This document shows, piece after piece, positions 24,443-33,226 of a DNA stretch of 64,000 nucleotides. Under the pieces are notes generated by a model that saw nothing but the letters and a program-made list of their open reading frames with translations, ran no database searches and was not told the origin of the DNA. The translations under genes were made by a program, and so were the position numbers. The stretch covers positions 611,437-675,436 of the forward strand of contig NZ_BDFE01000015.1 in NCBI RefSeq assembly GCF_001748225.1, in the 5' to 3' direction. Source of the stretch: Desulfoplanes formicivorans (lineage in GTDB: Bacteria; Desulfobacterota; Desulfovibrionia; Desulfovibrionales; Desulfomicrobiaceae). Each line of letters opens with the position of its first letter. Position 1 is the first letter of the stretch.

Positions 24443-25150
24443 TCAGATCTTGGCAACGCGGGCGTGGTCTGCAGGATCACAGAACACGGTGAACCGGCTG
24501 GTCCGGGCGAATCCGAGCAGGGTGATGCCGTGGTCGGCTGCCATGTCAATAGCCGCCATGGTTGTGGCTGATTGACTCACCACCATGGGCAGGCCGGCCA
24601 GACATATTTTGGTCATCAATGAGCCGGTGACCCGTGAGGAACAGAGGAGTACCTTGTCCTTGAGGGGACAGGCCGCCTGAACGGACCATCCGGCCAACCG
24701 ATCAATGCAGTTGTGTCGGGCAATGTCCTCCACAAAATGGATGATCGTGTCCGTGTGGGGATCAAAAAGGGCCATGCGGTGAAAGCAGCCCGTGGTTTCC
24801 CACAGGCCCGTGCGGCTGAAAAACCGGTTCATGGCTCCAAGAATGGTTGGGGGAGAAACAGGTTCGAAATTCCTGCCTCCTGCCGGATACTCCCGGGGAC
24901 AGGGATCAAGATGAAAGGTGTCATGCTCGGTCTGCCTGAGGCAGGGGATCTGGTTCGGAGAACACCATTCCACCAGGGCATGGCCCAGTGCCAGATGGTC
25001 CAGATCCCGGGGAAAGGCCCACAGGGTGGTTGATCTGTTAGGCCAGGCCAGATGGATGCGGGTTTCCCGGGTCACCGTGTCTTCTATCCTATGCCAGGAA
25101 TTACCGTGAAACTTGTCATAGGGTCGGGCAGGGATGAGAGATGAAGTCAT
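24443..25150 (-). CDS. fdhD: FdhD-family protein, apparently without the CGxCG motif
   Basis: 235 aa, ATG at 25150 with AAGG upstream. The FdhD C-terminal signatures are present in diverged form: FVEDIARHNCIDRLAGW, LLCSSRVTGSLMTKICLAGLPMVVSQSATTMAAIDMAADHGITLLGFARTSRFTVF. FdhD moves sulfur from IscS to the formate-dehydrogenase cofactor through a CxxC loop. Here the region before TGCFHRMALF (about residues 75-125) has no CGxCG; the only nearby cysteines are isolated. It lies between moeA and the divergent fdhAB operon, so an FDH-maturation role is likely even if the mechanism differs. Confidence 0.8.
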   Translation of the reverse strand: MTSSLIPARPYDKFHGNSWHRIEDTVTRETRIHLAWPNRSTTLWAFPRDLDHLALGHALVEWCSPNQIPCLRQTEHDTFHLDPCPREYPAGGRNFEPVSPPTILGAMNRFFSRTGLWETTGCFHRMALFDPHTDTIIHFVEDIARHNCIDRLAGWSVQAACPLKDKVLLCSSRVTGSLMTKICLAGLPMVVSQSATTMAAIDMAADHGITLLGFARTSRFTVFCDPADHARVAKI

Positions 25151-25313
25151 ATGGTTTGTCCTTGGATGGAAAAGGGTGCGGCCTGTCTGCAATGAGCAGG
25201 GGGTTGGCAATATGTATCCGGGCGGGATGAAAAAGTCCAAGCATTCCCGGCAGGGAAGCGGAAAGAATGCCTTCAGCAGGGTGTCTCCCCAAGGAATGCA
25301 TGATTGTCTTACA

Positions 25314-25327
25314 TGTCATTTGTGACA
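25314..25327. promoter_or_regulatory. Palindrome in the fdhD/fdhA divergent region
   Basis: TGTCA-TTTG-TGACA lies in the 372-base gap between divergent fdhD and fdhA. It resembles a dyad operator, including a TGTGA half. I cannot name the regulator. The rest of the gap holds a T-rich stretch and the strong AAAGGAGG site before fdhA at 25523. Confidence 0.35.
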
Positions 25328-25522
25328 CAAAACGTTAATATCTTTCGTTTTTTTTGTAAAACCTGTTGCGATATCAAAAACGCTGTGGTACGCGAAGACA
25401 TCTTTCTACAACTCTTAGGGTAGGCATGTACATAGGCCTTATTTCGCAACTTGGGTAGTGGTCGCAATATGCCCCTTGAATAACTTGGATTCAGGTTCAC
25501 ACCTGTAACCAAAGGAGGAAAA

Positions 25523-28500
25523 ATGAAACGAAGAGCGTTCCTCAAGTTTTCGGCGATGGCCGGAACAGTCATGGCGCTGGGAGGTTTGGGCATCAGTCTC
25601 AAGCCGACGATGGCCAGGGCGCAGCTTCTGAAACTTCGCTGGGCCAAGGAAACCACGTCCATCTGCTGTTATTGTGCAGTGGGTTGCGGGCTTCTGGTCC
25701 ATACGGCCAAGGACGGGCAGAACAGGGCCATCAATGTTGAAGGAAATCCGGATCATCCCATCAACGAAGGTTCGCTGTGCGCCAAGGGTGCCTCCATCTG
25801 GCAGCTTACGGAAAACGATTCCCGTGTCCTGCAGCCCATGTACAGGGCGCCTTTCAGCGACAAGTGGGAAGCGGTTTCCTGGGATTGGGCCCTGGACCAG
25901 ATCGCGGATCGGGTCAAGAAGACCAGGGACGCGACCTTCAGCCTGAAGAACGCCAAGGGAGAAGTGGTCAACCGGTGTGACGGCATTGCCAATGTCGGGT
26001 CGGCGGCCATGGATAATGAGGAGTGCTGGGTGTATCAGGCATTCTTGCGATCATTGGGCCTGGTCTGGATCGAGCACCAGGCGCGGATCTGACACAGCGC
26101 AACTGTTGCGGCTCTGGCAGAGTCGTTCGGACGCGGTGCAATGACCAATCACTGGATCGACCTCAAGAACAGTGACGTCATTCTGGTCATGGGAAGCAAT
26201 GCGGCATCCAACCATCCCATCTCTTTCAAGTGGGTCAACAAGGCCAAGGAAAACGGGGCCAAGCTCATAAGTGTTGATCCCCGGTTCACCCAGACATCCA
26301 CCCAGGCGGACATCTATGCCCCCCTTCGCGGCGGCACGGACATCGCCTTTCTCGGCGGCATGATCAAGTACATCCTGGATAACAACCTGTATTTCAGGGA
26401 GTACATGGTCAACTACACCAATGCCTCGTTTATTGTCAGCAAGAAATTCGAATTCAAGGACGGGTTGTTTTCCGGGTACAAGGAAAACGAGCCCGGGAGC
26501 GCCTATCGCGGCAAGTATGACAAGTCCTACTGGGCCTTTGAACGGGACAAGGACGGCAATCCCAAGAAGGACCCGAGTCTTTCCAACAGCCGGTGCGTGT
26601 TCCAGCTGCTCAAGAAGCACTACTCCAGGTACACCCTTGACAAGGTGTCCGATGTCACCGGAACCCCCAAGGACAAACTTCTTGAGGTCTACAAGACCTA
26701 TGCGGCCACGGGCAAACCCGACAAGTCCGCAACCATCATGTACGCCATGGGCTGGACCCAGCATACCGTGGGTGTCCAGAACATCCGCTGCATGGCTATG
26801 ATCCAGCTTTTGCTGGGCAATATTGGTGTGGCCGGGGGCGGCGTCAATGCCCTGCGCGGCGAGTCCAATGTTCAGGGTTCCACGGACCATTGCCTGCTCT
26901 GGCACATTCTGCCGGGGTATCTCCAGGTTCCCAAGTCCAACCTGCCCACCCTCAAGGCGTATAATGAGGCCTACACCCCCCACAGCAACGATCCCAAGAG
27001 TGCCAACTGGTGGCAGAATTATCCCAAATATTCGGTCAGTCTGTTGCGGGCCATGTATCCCAACACCGATCACAACCTCTCCTATACCTGGTTGCCCAAG
27101 GCGGATACGGGCAAAACCTATACCTGGCTGCAGCTTTTTGATGCCATGGACAAGGGAGAGTTCAAGGGCTTTTTTGCCTGGGGTCAGAACCCCGCGTGTA
27201 GCGGTGCCAACTCCAACAAGACCCGACGGGCCATGACCAGGCTGGACTGGATGGTCAATGTGAACATCTTTGACAACGAGACCGGTTCCTTTTGGCGCGG
27301 TCCGGGCATGAACCCCAAGGAGATCAAGACCGAGGTCTTTTTTCTGCCCTGCTGCACCTCCATTGAAAAGGAAGGTTCCATTACCAATTCCGGGCGGTGG
27401 ATGCAGTGGCGTACGGCCGGTCCCAAACCCCTGGGGCTGACCAAATCCGACGGTCACATCATTTGCGAGCTGGCCCAGAAGATCAAAGACAAGTACAGAA
27501 AAGAAGGTGGTCTGTTTTCGGATCCCATTTTGAACCTGGATATTGCCGCCTGGCAGGATGGACACGGGTTCAGCGCCGAGAACACGGCCAAGCTGATCAA
27601 CGGGTATTTTCTCAAGGACACCACCATCAAGGGCAAAACCTACAAGAAGGGAACCCTGGTTCCCAGTTTTGCCTTTCTCCAGGACGACGGTTCCACCAAT
27701 TCCGGAAACTGGCTGTACTGCAATTCCTTTACGGAAAAGGGGAACATGGCCGCCCGCATGGACAAGACCCAGACACCGGCCCAGGCCAGGATCGGGCTCT
27801 ATCCCAATTGGGCATGGTGCTGGCCTGTCAACCGGCGGATCATCTACAACCGGGCCTCGGTGGATCTCAACGGCAAGCCGTATGCGCCTGAAAAAGCGGT
27901 CATTGCCTGGAATGCCGCTGCCAAGAAGTGGGAAGGTGATGTTCCCGATGGCGGCTGGGCTCCGGGAACCAAGTACGCGTTCATCATGCGCAAGGAAGGG
28001 TTCGGCCAGATCTTTGGTCCGGGCCGGGCAGATGGACCTTTTCCCGAGCATTACGAGCCCATGGAATGCCCCGTGGACAAGAATCCCTTTTCCAAGCGAT
28101 TGCGCAGTCCTGTTGCCATGCAGTTCTCTGTTGAAGAGAAAGCCGTTTGCGATCCCCGGTATCCCTTTGTCTGCAGCACCTACCGGGTCACGGAACACTG
28201 GCAGACAGGTCTCATGACCCGGCATACGCCGTGGTTGCTGGAAGCCCAGCCTCAGATGTTCTGCGAAATGAGCAAGGAGCTGGCCAAGCTGCGGGGCATC
28301 AAGAACGGCGACAAGGTCATCCTTGAAAGCGTTCGCGGCAAGCTGTGGGCTGTTGCCCTTGTCACTGCCCGGTTCAAGCCCTTCAAGGTCATGGGCTCCA
28401 CCGTGCATCAGGTGGGCGTTCCCTGGCATTTTGGCTGGCAGTTCCCCGAGGATGGAAGCGGTGGCGATGCCGCCAACCTGCTTACTCCGTCCGTAGGTGA

Positions 28501-28579
28501 TCCCAACACCGGAATCCCGGAAACCAAGGCGTTCATGGTCAACGTCCGCAAAGCAAAGGAGGGCGAGCTCAATGCCTAA
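25523..28579 (+). CDS. fdhA: Selenocysteine-containing formate dehydrogenase alpha subunit (periplasmic, Tat-exported)
   Basis: One gene of 1018 codons read through the in-frame TGA at 26090-26092 (residue 190). Sequence on both sides is continuous FDH: YIEHQARI-type WIEHQARI before, HSATVAALAESFGRGAMTNHW after, exactly where FdnG/FdhA carry Sec. N-terminal Tat motif KRRAFLKFS; 4Fe-4S motif CCYCAVGCGLLV...C at about residues 50-85; bis-MGD domains follow (MYAMGWTQHTVGVQNIR, GGGVNALRGESNVQGSTD, SGRWMQWRTAGPKP). It oxidises formate in the periplasm with Mo or W. Closely similar in layout to Desulfovibrio FdhA. AAAGGAGGAA precedes the start. It overlaps fdhB by 8 bases. Confidence 0.96.
26090..26124 (+). 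promoter_or_regulatory. Sec UGA codon with a SECIS-like hairpin
   Basis: TGA at 26090-26092 is followed by GGCTCT (26110-26115), loop GGC, AGAGTC (26119-26124), a 6-bp stem whose loop lies 23-25 bases downstream of the TGA, in the range used by bacterial SelB. A second short inverted repeat, CGCAAC-T-GTTGCG, lies just before it. The SECIS role is inferred from position. Confidence 0.75.
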
Positions 28580-29294
28580 AGCATTTCTTGTAGACCTCTC
28601 TCGGTGCACGGCGTGTCGGGGTTGCCAGATCGCCTGCAAACAGTGGCACAAACTTCCGGCAGAAAAAACAAAGAACATGGGAAGTTATCAGAATCCCCAG
28701 GATCTGTCTTTTGTGACCTATAAACTGGTGCGGTACACGGAACGGGAAATGGATGACGGGGTCAAATGGCTCTTCTTTCCCGAGCAGTGCCGTCACTGCA
28801 TTGATCCGCCCTGCAAGGGCATGGCCGATGATTATGACGAGCGTGCCATCATCCAGGATGCGGATACCGGGGCGGTTATCTTCACGGAGTTTTCCAGGAA
28901 GATCGACGACTTGAGCCCCGAGGAACTGTGTCCGTACAACATCCCCAGGCGTGATCCCGTCACCGGTATATGGGGCAAGTGCGACATGTGTCTGGATCGG
29001 GTGCAGAACGGTTTGCTGCCCGCATGTGTCCAGTCCTGTCCCACCGGAACCATGCACTTTGGCGAGCGGGACGAGATGCTTGAACTGGCTGAAAAACGGC
29101 TGGCTGAATTGAAAAAAACGTATCCTGATGCCCAGCTCATGGACCCCGATGATGTGAGCACGATCTATCTGTCCATCTATCCTCCGTCCTGGTATTACGA
29201 GTTTGCAACGGCTTCGGTTACGCGTCCCAAAACCATGACCAGGGCCCAGGCCCTGGCCAAAATCTTCCCGGGCCTCAAGCGCCGGGTTGGATAA
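28572..29294 (+). CDS. fdhB: Formate dehydrogenase beta subunit (Fe-S electron-transfer protein)
   Basis: 240 aa. Four ferredoxin-type cysteine groups: VDLSRCTACRGCQIACKQW near residue 8-22, EQCRHCIDPPCKG near 72, GKCDMCLDRVQNGLLPACVQSCPTGTM near 135-160. These would bind four 4Fe-4S clusters linking FdhA to a cytochrome c or membrane partner. Its ATG overlaps the fdhA stop by 8 bases. It has no signal and would be exported with FdhA by the Tat system. No cytochrome subunit follows, as in Desulfovibrio FdhAB dimers. Confidence 0.96.
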   Translation: MPKAFLVDLSRCTACRGCQIACKQWHKLPAEKTKNMGSYQNPQDLSFVTYKLVRYTEREMDDGVKWLFFPEQCRHCIDPPCKGMADDYDERAIIQDADTGAVIFTEFSRKIDDLSPEELCPYNIPRRDPVTGIWGKCDMCLDRVQNGLLPACVQSCPTGTMHFGERDEMLELAEKRLAELKKTYPDAQLMDPDDVSTIYLSIYPPSWYYEFATASVTRPKTMTRAQALAKIFPGLKRRVG

Positions 29295-29310
29295 CACCCT
29301 CCCCTTGTAC

Positions 29311-29400
29311 ATGGCCGCCCCGCTGGGGGGCGGCCATTTGAGAGATGACAGTGGAAAGAGAATAAACAAAGGGCACCCCTTGGGGTGCCCTTTGTTTATT
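29311..29400. terminator. Two hairpins between fdhB and the Mla lipoprotein, the second a bidirectional terminator
   Basis: First, 11-bp arms ATGGCCGCCCC/GGGGCGGCCAT (29311-29321, 29327-29337). Second, a palindrome with perfect 19-bp arms around TT (29361-29379, 29382-29400), whose core is GGGCACCCC/GGGGTGCCC flanked by A/T-rich sequence. It contains the stop codon of the convergent minus-strand gene. Confidence 0.85.
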
Positions 29401-30022
29401 CTGCAAGGATTGCGGCAGCCACGTCACTACGTATCCGGCGGGAGATTTCCTGCATGGCCAGGCTCATGGCCTGGGCCACGCCCTCCGGAGTTCTGGTCTG
29501 GCAGGTCCTGACGCTGGTGTAGGAGCGCTGCAAGAGAATACGCCTGCTCACATCCGGCTCATCGGCTTTTGACAGGGTCACGGTCAGTTCCAGTACGGCT
29601 TCCCAGGTCGCGGCCTTGTCCCGCTCGTAAAAGGCATCCACGCTTCCGCTGATACTATGGGTGGGCGCATGGACCATGCCCGGGTCGTTCACGGCTAGAA
29701 AAACACCCGATCGGTTGCAATCCCTGCGCAAAAACGAGGTGACCAGATCGGCCGGATCAGCGTGCCAGCGGTGGTAGGCATATTCGCTACGCCTATAGGG
29801 GCCGTCCTTGAACACCATGCGCAACGTTGCGTAGTCCGGTGCAATGCTGAAACGGGCAACTTCGATAATGGCCGGTACGGTTGCGTTTGTTTGACCCTCG
29901 GGCGGATCATATTCCAGGGTGTAGTAGTGGACAGGGGGAATGTGGTGTCTTGGAGGCAGACAGCTGCAAAGGGTCAGACTGACACTTAACAGGCAGATGG
30001 CAACGGGAAGGAAAGATCTCAT
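29396..30022 (-). CDS. ABC-type transport auxiliary lipoprotein (PqiC/YmbA-like)
   Basis: 208 aa. Lipoprotein signal RSFLPVAICLLSVSLTLCSC with a lipobox Cys at residue 19 or 21. The mature protein has HYYTLEYDPPEG at its start, IEVARFSIAPDYATLRMVFKDGPYRRSEYAYHRWHADPADLVTSFLRRD, typical of the auxiliary lipoproteins of MCE/Mla operons. It is last in the leftward mlaEFD operon, 28 bases after mlaD. It probably links the MCE complex to the outer membrane. Confidence 0.85.
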   Translation of the reverse strand: MRSFLPVAICLLSVSLTLCSCLPPRHHIPPVHYYTLEYDPPEGQTNATVPAIIEVARFSIAPDYATLRMVFKDGPYRRSEYAYHRWHADPADLVTSFLRRDCNRSGVFLAVNDPGMVHAPTHSISGSVDAFYERDKAATWEAVLELTVTLSKADEPDVSRRILLQRSYTSVRTCQTRTPEGVAQAMSLAMQEISRRIRSDVAAAILAE

Positions 30023-30049
30023 GGAAATATCCTGGTTGGTTCGGGTTCA

Positions 30050-31048
30050 TCAGGGAAGGCGACGGGGCGGAGGCGGCGGACTGGAGATGAGCCTGGAGGG
30101 CTGATCGATGAGCTCTTCCAGCAAACGGTTGAGCCCCTGACTGGCCTTGTCCAGATTGCGCAGGGTGAGCACGAGGTGCTTTTGCATGACCCCGAGATTG
30201 TCCCGGCTTCCCTCGATCATGGCGGTTCCCTGGGTCACGAGGATGGAGGTCTGCTGCACGGTCTGGTGAAGCTGGTGCAGGGTGGCGTTGAGGGTGGGCT
30301 GGTTCTGGGCGATCATCTGATCGGTCCGTGCAATAAGGGCTGAGGCCTGCGCAAGGACGGTTCCGGTTTGGTGCATGACGGCCTCAAACGCCCTGGTGGC
30401 ATTGGTGGTTGAGGTCATGGCGGTTTCCCAGCCTGGATGCTGGGTCAGGGCCGTGATGCCCTTAAGGGTTGTACGGATGTCCTGGGAAAGCTCGGGCAGG
30501 GCCAAGCCATCCAGGGCGGTATTGAAGTTGTCCAGGCTGATCTTGACCCGGTCGGCAATGCCCTTGAGATCAACTTCCAGAAGCCGGTGGTAGAGCACGG
30601 ACAGACTGTTCATGATCTGGGCGATGTTCGACGGGATGGATGGGATAACAGGATACTCGGTGGGAAAATCAACGGAGGGGGATTGCGCAGGCCGGGACGG
30701 ATCCCTGAGGTCAATATTGACGAACATGCTGCCGGTGATTCCCACGGCACTGAGTTGGGCCTGGGAATCGGGCGGAATGGTCACGCCCTTGTCAATGTCC
30801 ATGATCACCTGGATGAGACGGGAATCCGGGGCCACCTGGATGGACCTGACCCGGCCAATGGGAACGCCCCGGTATTTTACAGGGGAGTCGATACCCAGTC
30901 CCTGTACGGATTCATCAAAAAAGGTCACATAGGTTGTGCCCCGATCCAGAAATTTGGTCACGCCCAGAGCGATAATGACCACCACGCTCAGGGTGAGGCC
31001 GGCAACAACAAAGAGTCCTACGGAAAATTTGGTTCTGGCTGTGGCCAT
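30050..31048 (-). CDS. mlaD: MlaD/MCE-domain lipid-binding protein
   Basis: 332 aa, ATG 31048 with AGGATC upstream. One membrane helix at the N-terminus (VGLFVVAGLTLSVVVIIALGVT), then a single MCE domain (YVTFFDESVQGLGIDSPVKYRGVPIGRVRSIQVAPDSRLIQVIMDID). A long helical tail follows, with repeated QT/T-rich segments, and a proline-rich end. It binds phospholipid in the periplasm and works with MlaE and MlaF. A heptad array lies between it and mlaF. Confidence 0.93.
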   Translation of the reverse strand: MATARTKFSVGLFVVAGLTLSVVVIIALGVTKFLDRGTTYVTFFDESVQGLGIDSPVKYRGVPIGRVRSIQVAPDSRLIQVIMDIDKGVTIPPDSQAQLSAVGITGSMFVNIDLRDPSRPAQSPSVDFPTEYPVIPSIPSNIAQIMNSLSVLYHRLLEVDLKGIADRVKISLDNFNTALDGLALPELSQDIRTTLKGITALTQHPGWETAMTSTTNATRAFEAVMHQTGTVLAQASALIARTDQMIAQNQPTLNATLHQLHQTVQQTSILVTQGTAMIEGSRDNLGVMQKHLVLTLRNLDKASQGLNRLLEELIDQPSRLISSPPPPPRRLP

Positions 31049-31067
31049 GGAAGATCCTGTTCGATAG

Positions 31068-31098
31068 AGTGCGCAGTGCACAGGGCGCAGTGCGCAGG
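31068..31098 (+). repeat. Heptad array inside the mla operon
   Basis: Four units on the plus strand: AGTGCGC, AGTGCAC, AGGGCGC, AGTGCGC, then AGG. It lies in the 84-base gap between mlaF and mlaD, and is antisense to the operon. No reverse array is seen nearby. Confidence 0.8.
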
Positions 31099-31132
31099 GG
31101 TTCATAATCGATTACCTTCAATTTACAACCCG

Positions 31133-31897
31133 TTACCGCTTTGGGGGTTGGCGGTTGAAAAATTGCTGTACCAGCGGGTTGGGGCTGTGGTCGCGCAGGA
31201 AGCGCGGATCGCCGTCAGCAATGATGGACCGGGTGTTTTTGTCCAGCATGATGGTTCGGTGGGCAATGGCAAAGATGGACGCAAGCTCATGGGAAACAAG
31301 GACCACGGTGGTGCCCAGGTTCTTGTTGATCTCCAGGATGAGCTCGTCCAGTTCGGCCGAGGTAACGGGATCAAGCCCGGCCGAGGGCTCATCCAGAAAG
31401 AGCATGGCCGGATCAAGGGCCATGGCCCGGGCAATGGCCGCCCGTTTCTTCATGCCGCCGCTGATTTCCATGGGCAGGTGATCTTCAAATCCCTGCAGGC
31501 CCACTTGGGCAAGTTTCAGGCACGCCAGATCACGCACCGATTCCTCGGGAAGATCCGTGTACGCCTCAATGGGCAGGGCCACGTTTTGGACCAGGGTCAT
31601 GGATCCGAGCAGGGCGCCGCCCTGGTACATCACTCCAAAGGATTGCAGGAGGTTGCGGTATCCGTCTTCATCCATGGGATCCATGGGCACACCCTGAATA
31701 AAGATTTTCCCGCCCATGGGGCGGTGCAAGCCGATCAAATGTTTGAGCAGCGTGGATTTGCCGCATCCGCTTCCTCCAAGAATGGCACAGATCTCGCCGC
31801 GCTGAACCGTAAAGCTGGCCTGTTCAAGCAGGATCAGCTGGTCAAAGCCCATGGTCAGGTTGCGGACCTCAATGACCGGAGCCGATTCGTCTGCCAT
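31133..31897 (-). CDS. mlaF: MlaF-type ABC transporter ATP-binding protein
   Basis: 254 aa. Walker A GGSGCGKSTLLKHLIGL, Q-loop MYQGGALLGSMTL, signature ISGGMKKRAAIARAMAL (the MlaF-type SGGM variant), Walker B LFLDEPSAGLDPVTSAELD, H-loop VSHEL. It couples to MlaE for lipid transport. The stop lies 4 bases... the gene follows mlaE by 4 bases. Downstream, a heptad array precedes mlaD. Confidence 0.95.
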   Translation of the reverse strand: MADESAPVIEVRNLTMGFDQLILLEQASFTVQRGEICAILGGSGCGKSTLLKHLIGLHRPMGGKIFIQGVPMDPMDEDGYRNLLQSFGVMYQGGALLGSMTLVQNVALPIEAYTDLPEESVRDLACLKLAQVGLQGFEDHLPMEISGGMKKRAAIARAMALDPAMLFLDEPSAGLDPVTSAELDELILEINKNLGTTVVLVSHELASIFAIAHRTIMLDKNTRSIIADGDPRFLRDHSPNPLVQQFFNRQPPKR

Positions 31898-31901
31898 GAT
31901 C

Positions 31902-33032
31902 CTACCCCCAATACCGTTGGATAACGGCCAGAATGGAATCGGCCAGGATGATCAGGAAGATGGACGTGACAACGGACGAGGTGGTGGCCCGTCCCACACT
32001 ATCGGCCCCGCCACGAACCTGAAATCCCCGAAAACAGCCTGTTCCGGCGATGAGCAGGGCAAAGAGCATGGTTTTGAGCACGCTCCAGAGCACATCGCTC
32101 ATGGAAATGGTGTTGATGGTCTGCACCATGTAGCCGTGGGTGGTCAGATCCAGCAGGGTCACGCCCACCACCAGGCCGCCGGCAATGGCAAAAAAATCCG
32201 AAAACAACGTCAGCAAGGGCTGGACCACAAGGGTGGCCAGAAGTCGCGGCAGAACAAGAAAGGCCGTGATGTCAAAGCCCATGGTGGTCAGGGCGTCGAT
32301 CTCCTCGGCAACGCGCATGCTGCCGATTTCTGCGGCAAAGGCTGATCCCGATCGGCCGGCCACAATGATGGCGGTCATGATGGGGCCCAGTTCGCGGACC
32401 ATGGACAAACTGACCAGAGAGGCTACATAGATGTTGGCCCCGAATTGTTCCAGCTGAACAGCGGACATGAAGGCCATGATCAGTCCGAGCAAAAAGCTGA
32501 TCAGGGCGACAATGGGCAGGGCGTCGGCACCCACCCGCTGCATGTGGATGAGGGTGTCGTCCCCGCGGAGTCTGGACGGAGAACGCAGCACCGAGATCAG
32601 GGACAGGAGCACGTCGCCCACAAAGATGAGCATGTTGCGGGAATCGTGGAGCATATTCAGGGTGGTGTCGCCGAGGCGTTCCAGCCAGCAGGCAGGGCGG
32701 CATGGCGGCCGGGAGGATGAGGCCTTGCCCATGGTGCGGGCCATGTCCACGAACCGGGTCAGGTCTGGGGGAACATGTTCGAAGCGTATGGGAGAGGAGC
32801 TTTGTCGCGCCAGGTGCAGGAGAACCAGGGTGCCAAAATCATCCATGCGGGAGACTTTCTGCAGATCCACGTGCAAGGATGCGTTCTTGGGCAGATCAGC
32901 CCTGGATAGGGCCTCAATGAGGGCGCTGCCCGTGGATTTGTCAACCGGGCCGCGCAGTGTCACCCGAACGGTCCGGCCGTGTACGGCAACATGGAAATCC
33001 GGTGGGACGGAAGAAAAAACAGGCTGGCTCAT
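31902..33032 (-). CDS. mlaE: MlaE-family permease with N-terminal STAS domain
   Basis: 376 aa, ATG 33032. Residues 1-105 are a STAS-like domain (VAVHGRTVRVTLRGPVDKSTGSALIEALS, VDLQKVSRMDDFGTLVLLHLARQ), usually a separate subunit (MlaB) in E. coli. Residues about 125-376 are the MlaE permease (LPIVALISFLLGLIMAFMSAVQLEQFGANIYVASLVSLSMVRELGPIMTAIIVAGRSGSAFAAEIGSMRVAEEIDAL). The fusion is common in this phylum. It is the first gene of the leftward operon. Confidence 0.94.
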   Translation of the reverse strand: MSQPVFSSVPPDFHVAVHGRTVRVTLRGPVDKSTGSALIEALSRADLPKNASLHVDLQKVSRMDDFGTLVLLHLARQSSSPIRFEHVPPDLTRFVDMARTMGKASSSRPPCRPACWLERLGDTTLNMLHDSRNMLIFVGDVLLSLISVLRSPSRLRGDDTLIHMQRVGADALPIVALISFLLGLIMAFMSAVQLEQFGANIYVASLVSLSMVRELGPIMTAIIVAGRSGSAFAAEIGSMRVAEEIDALTTMGFDITAFLVLPRLLATLVVQPLLTLFSDFFAIAGGLVVGVTLLDLTTHGYMVQTINTISMSDVLWSVLKTMLFALLIAGTGCFRGFQVRGGADSVGRATTSSVVTSIFLIILADSILAVIQRYWG

Positions 33033-33226
33033 GGCGGACGTTTTGGGTGAACAGGGTTGGCATACAATGGAGTTATCTGCCCGAATACATGAGGAAGTTC
33101 GTTTCGTCCACCCGGTTTGGCGCCTCCAACGTGGAGACCAAGGCATTGCTTGCCTTTGGCGCTTATCTCCCCTAGGTATAAGGTTTCAGGAACTACACAG
33201 GGCTCTGGCCCGGGATACTTGTTTAT

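Noticed and set aside
26090-26140. fdhA as two genes or a nonsense mutation
   Set aside because: Both flanks are in the same frame, and the TGA falls exactly at the known selenocysteine position, with a hairpin behind it.
26051-28678. 875-codon open frame antisense to fdhA
   Set aside because: It is the shadow of a GC-rich gene. The plus strand carries full formate dehydrogenase similarity and a strong ribosome site; the antisense frame has none.
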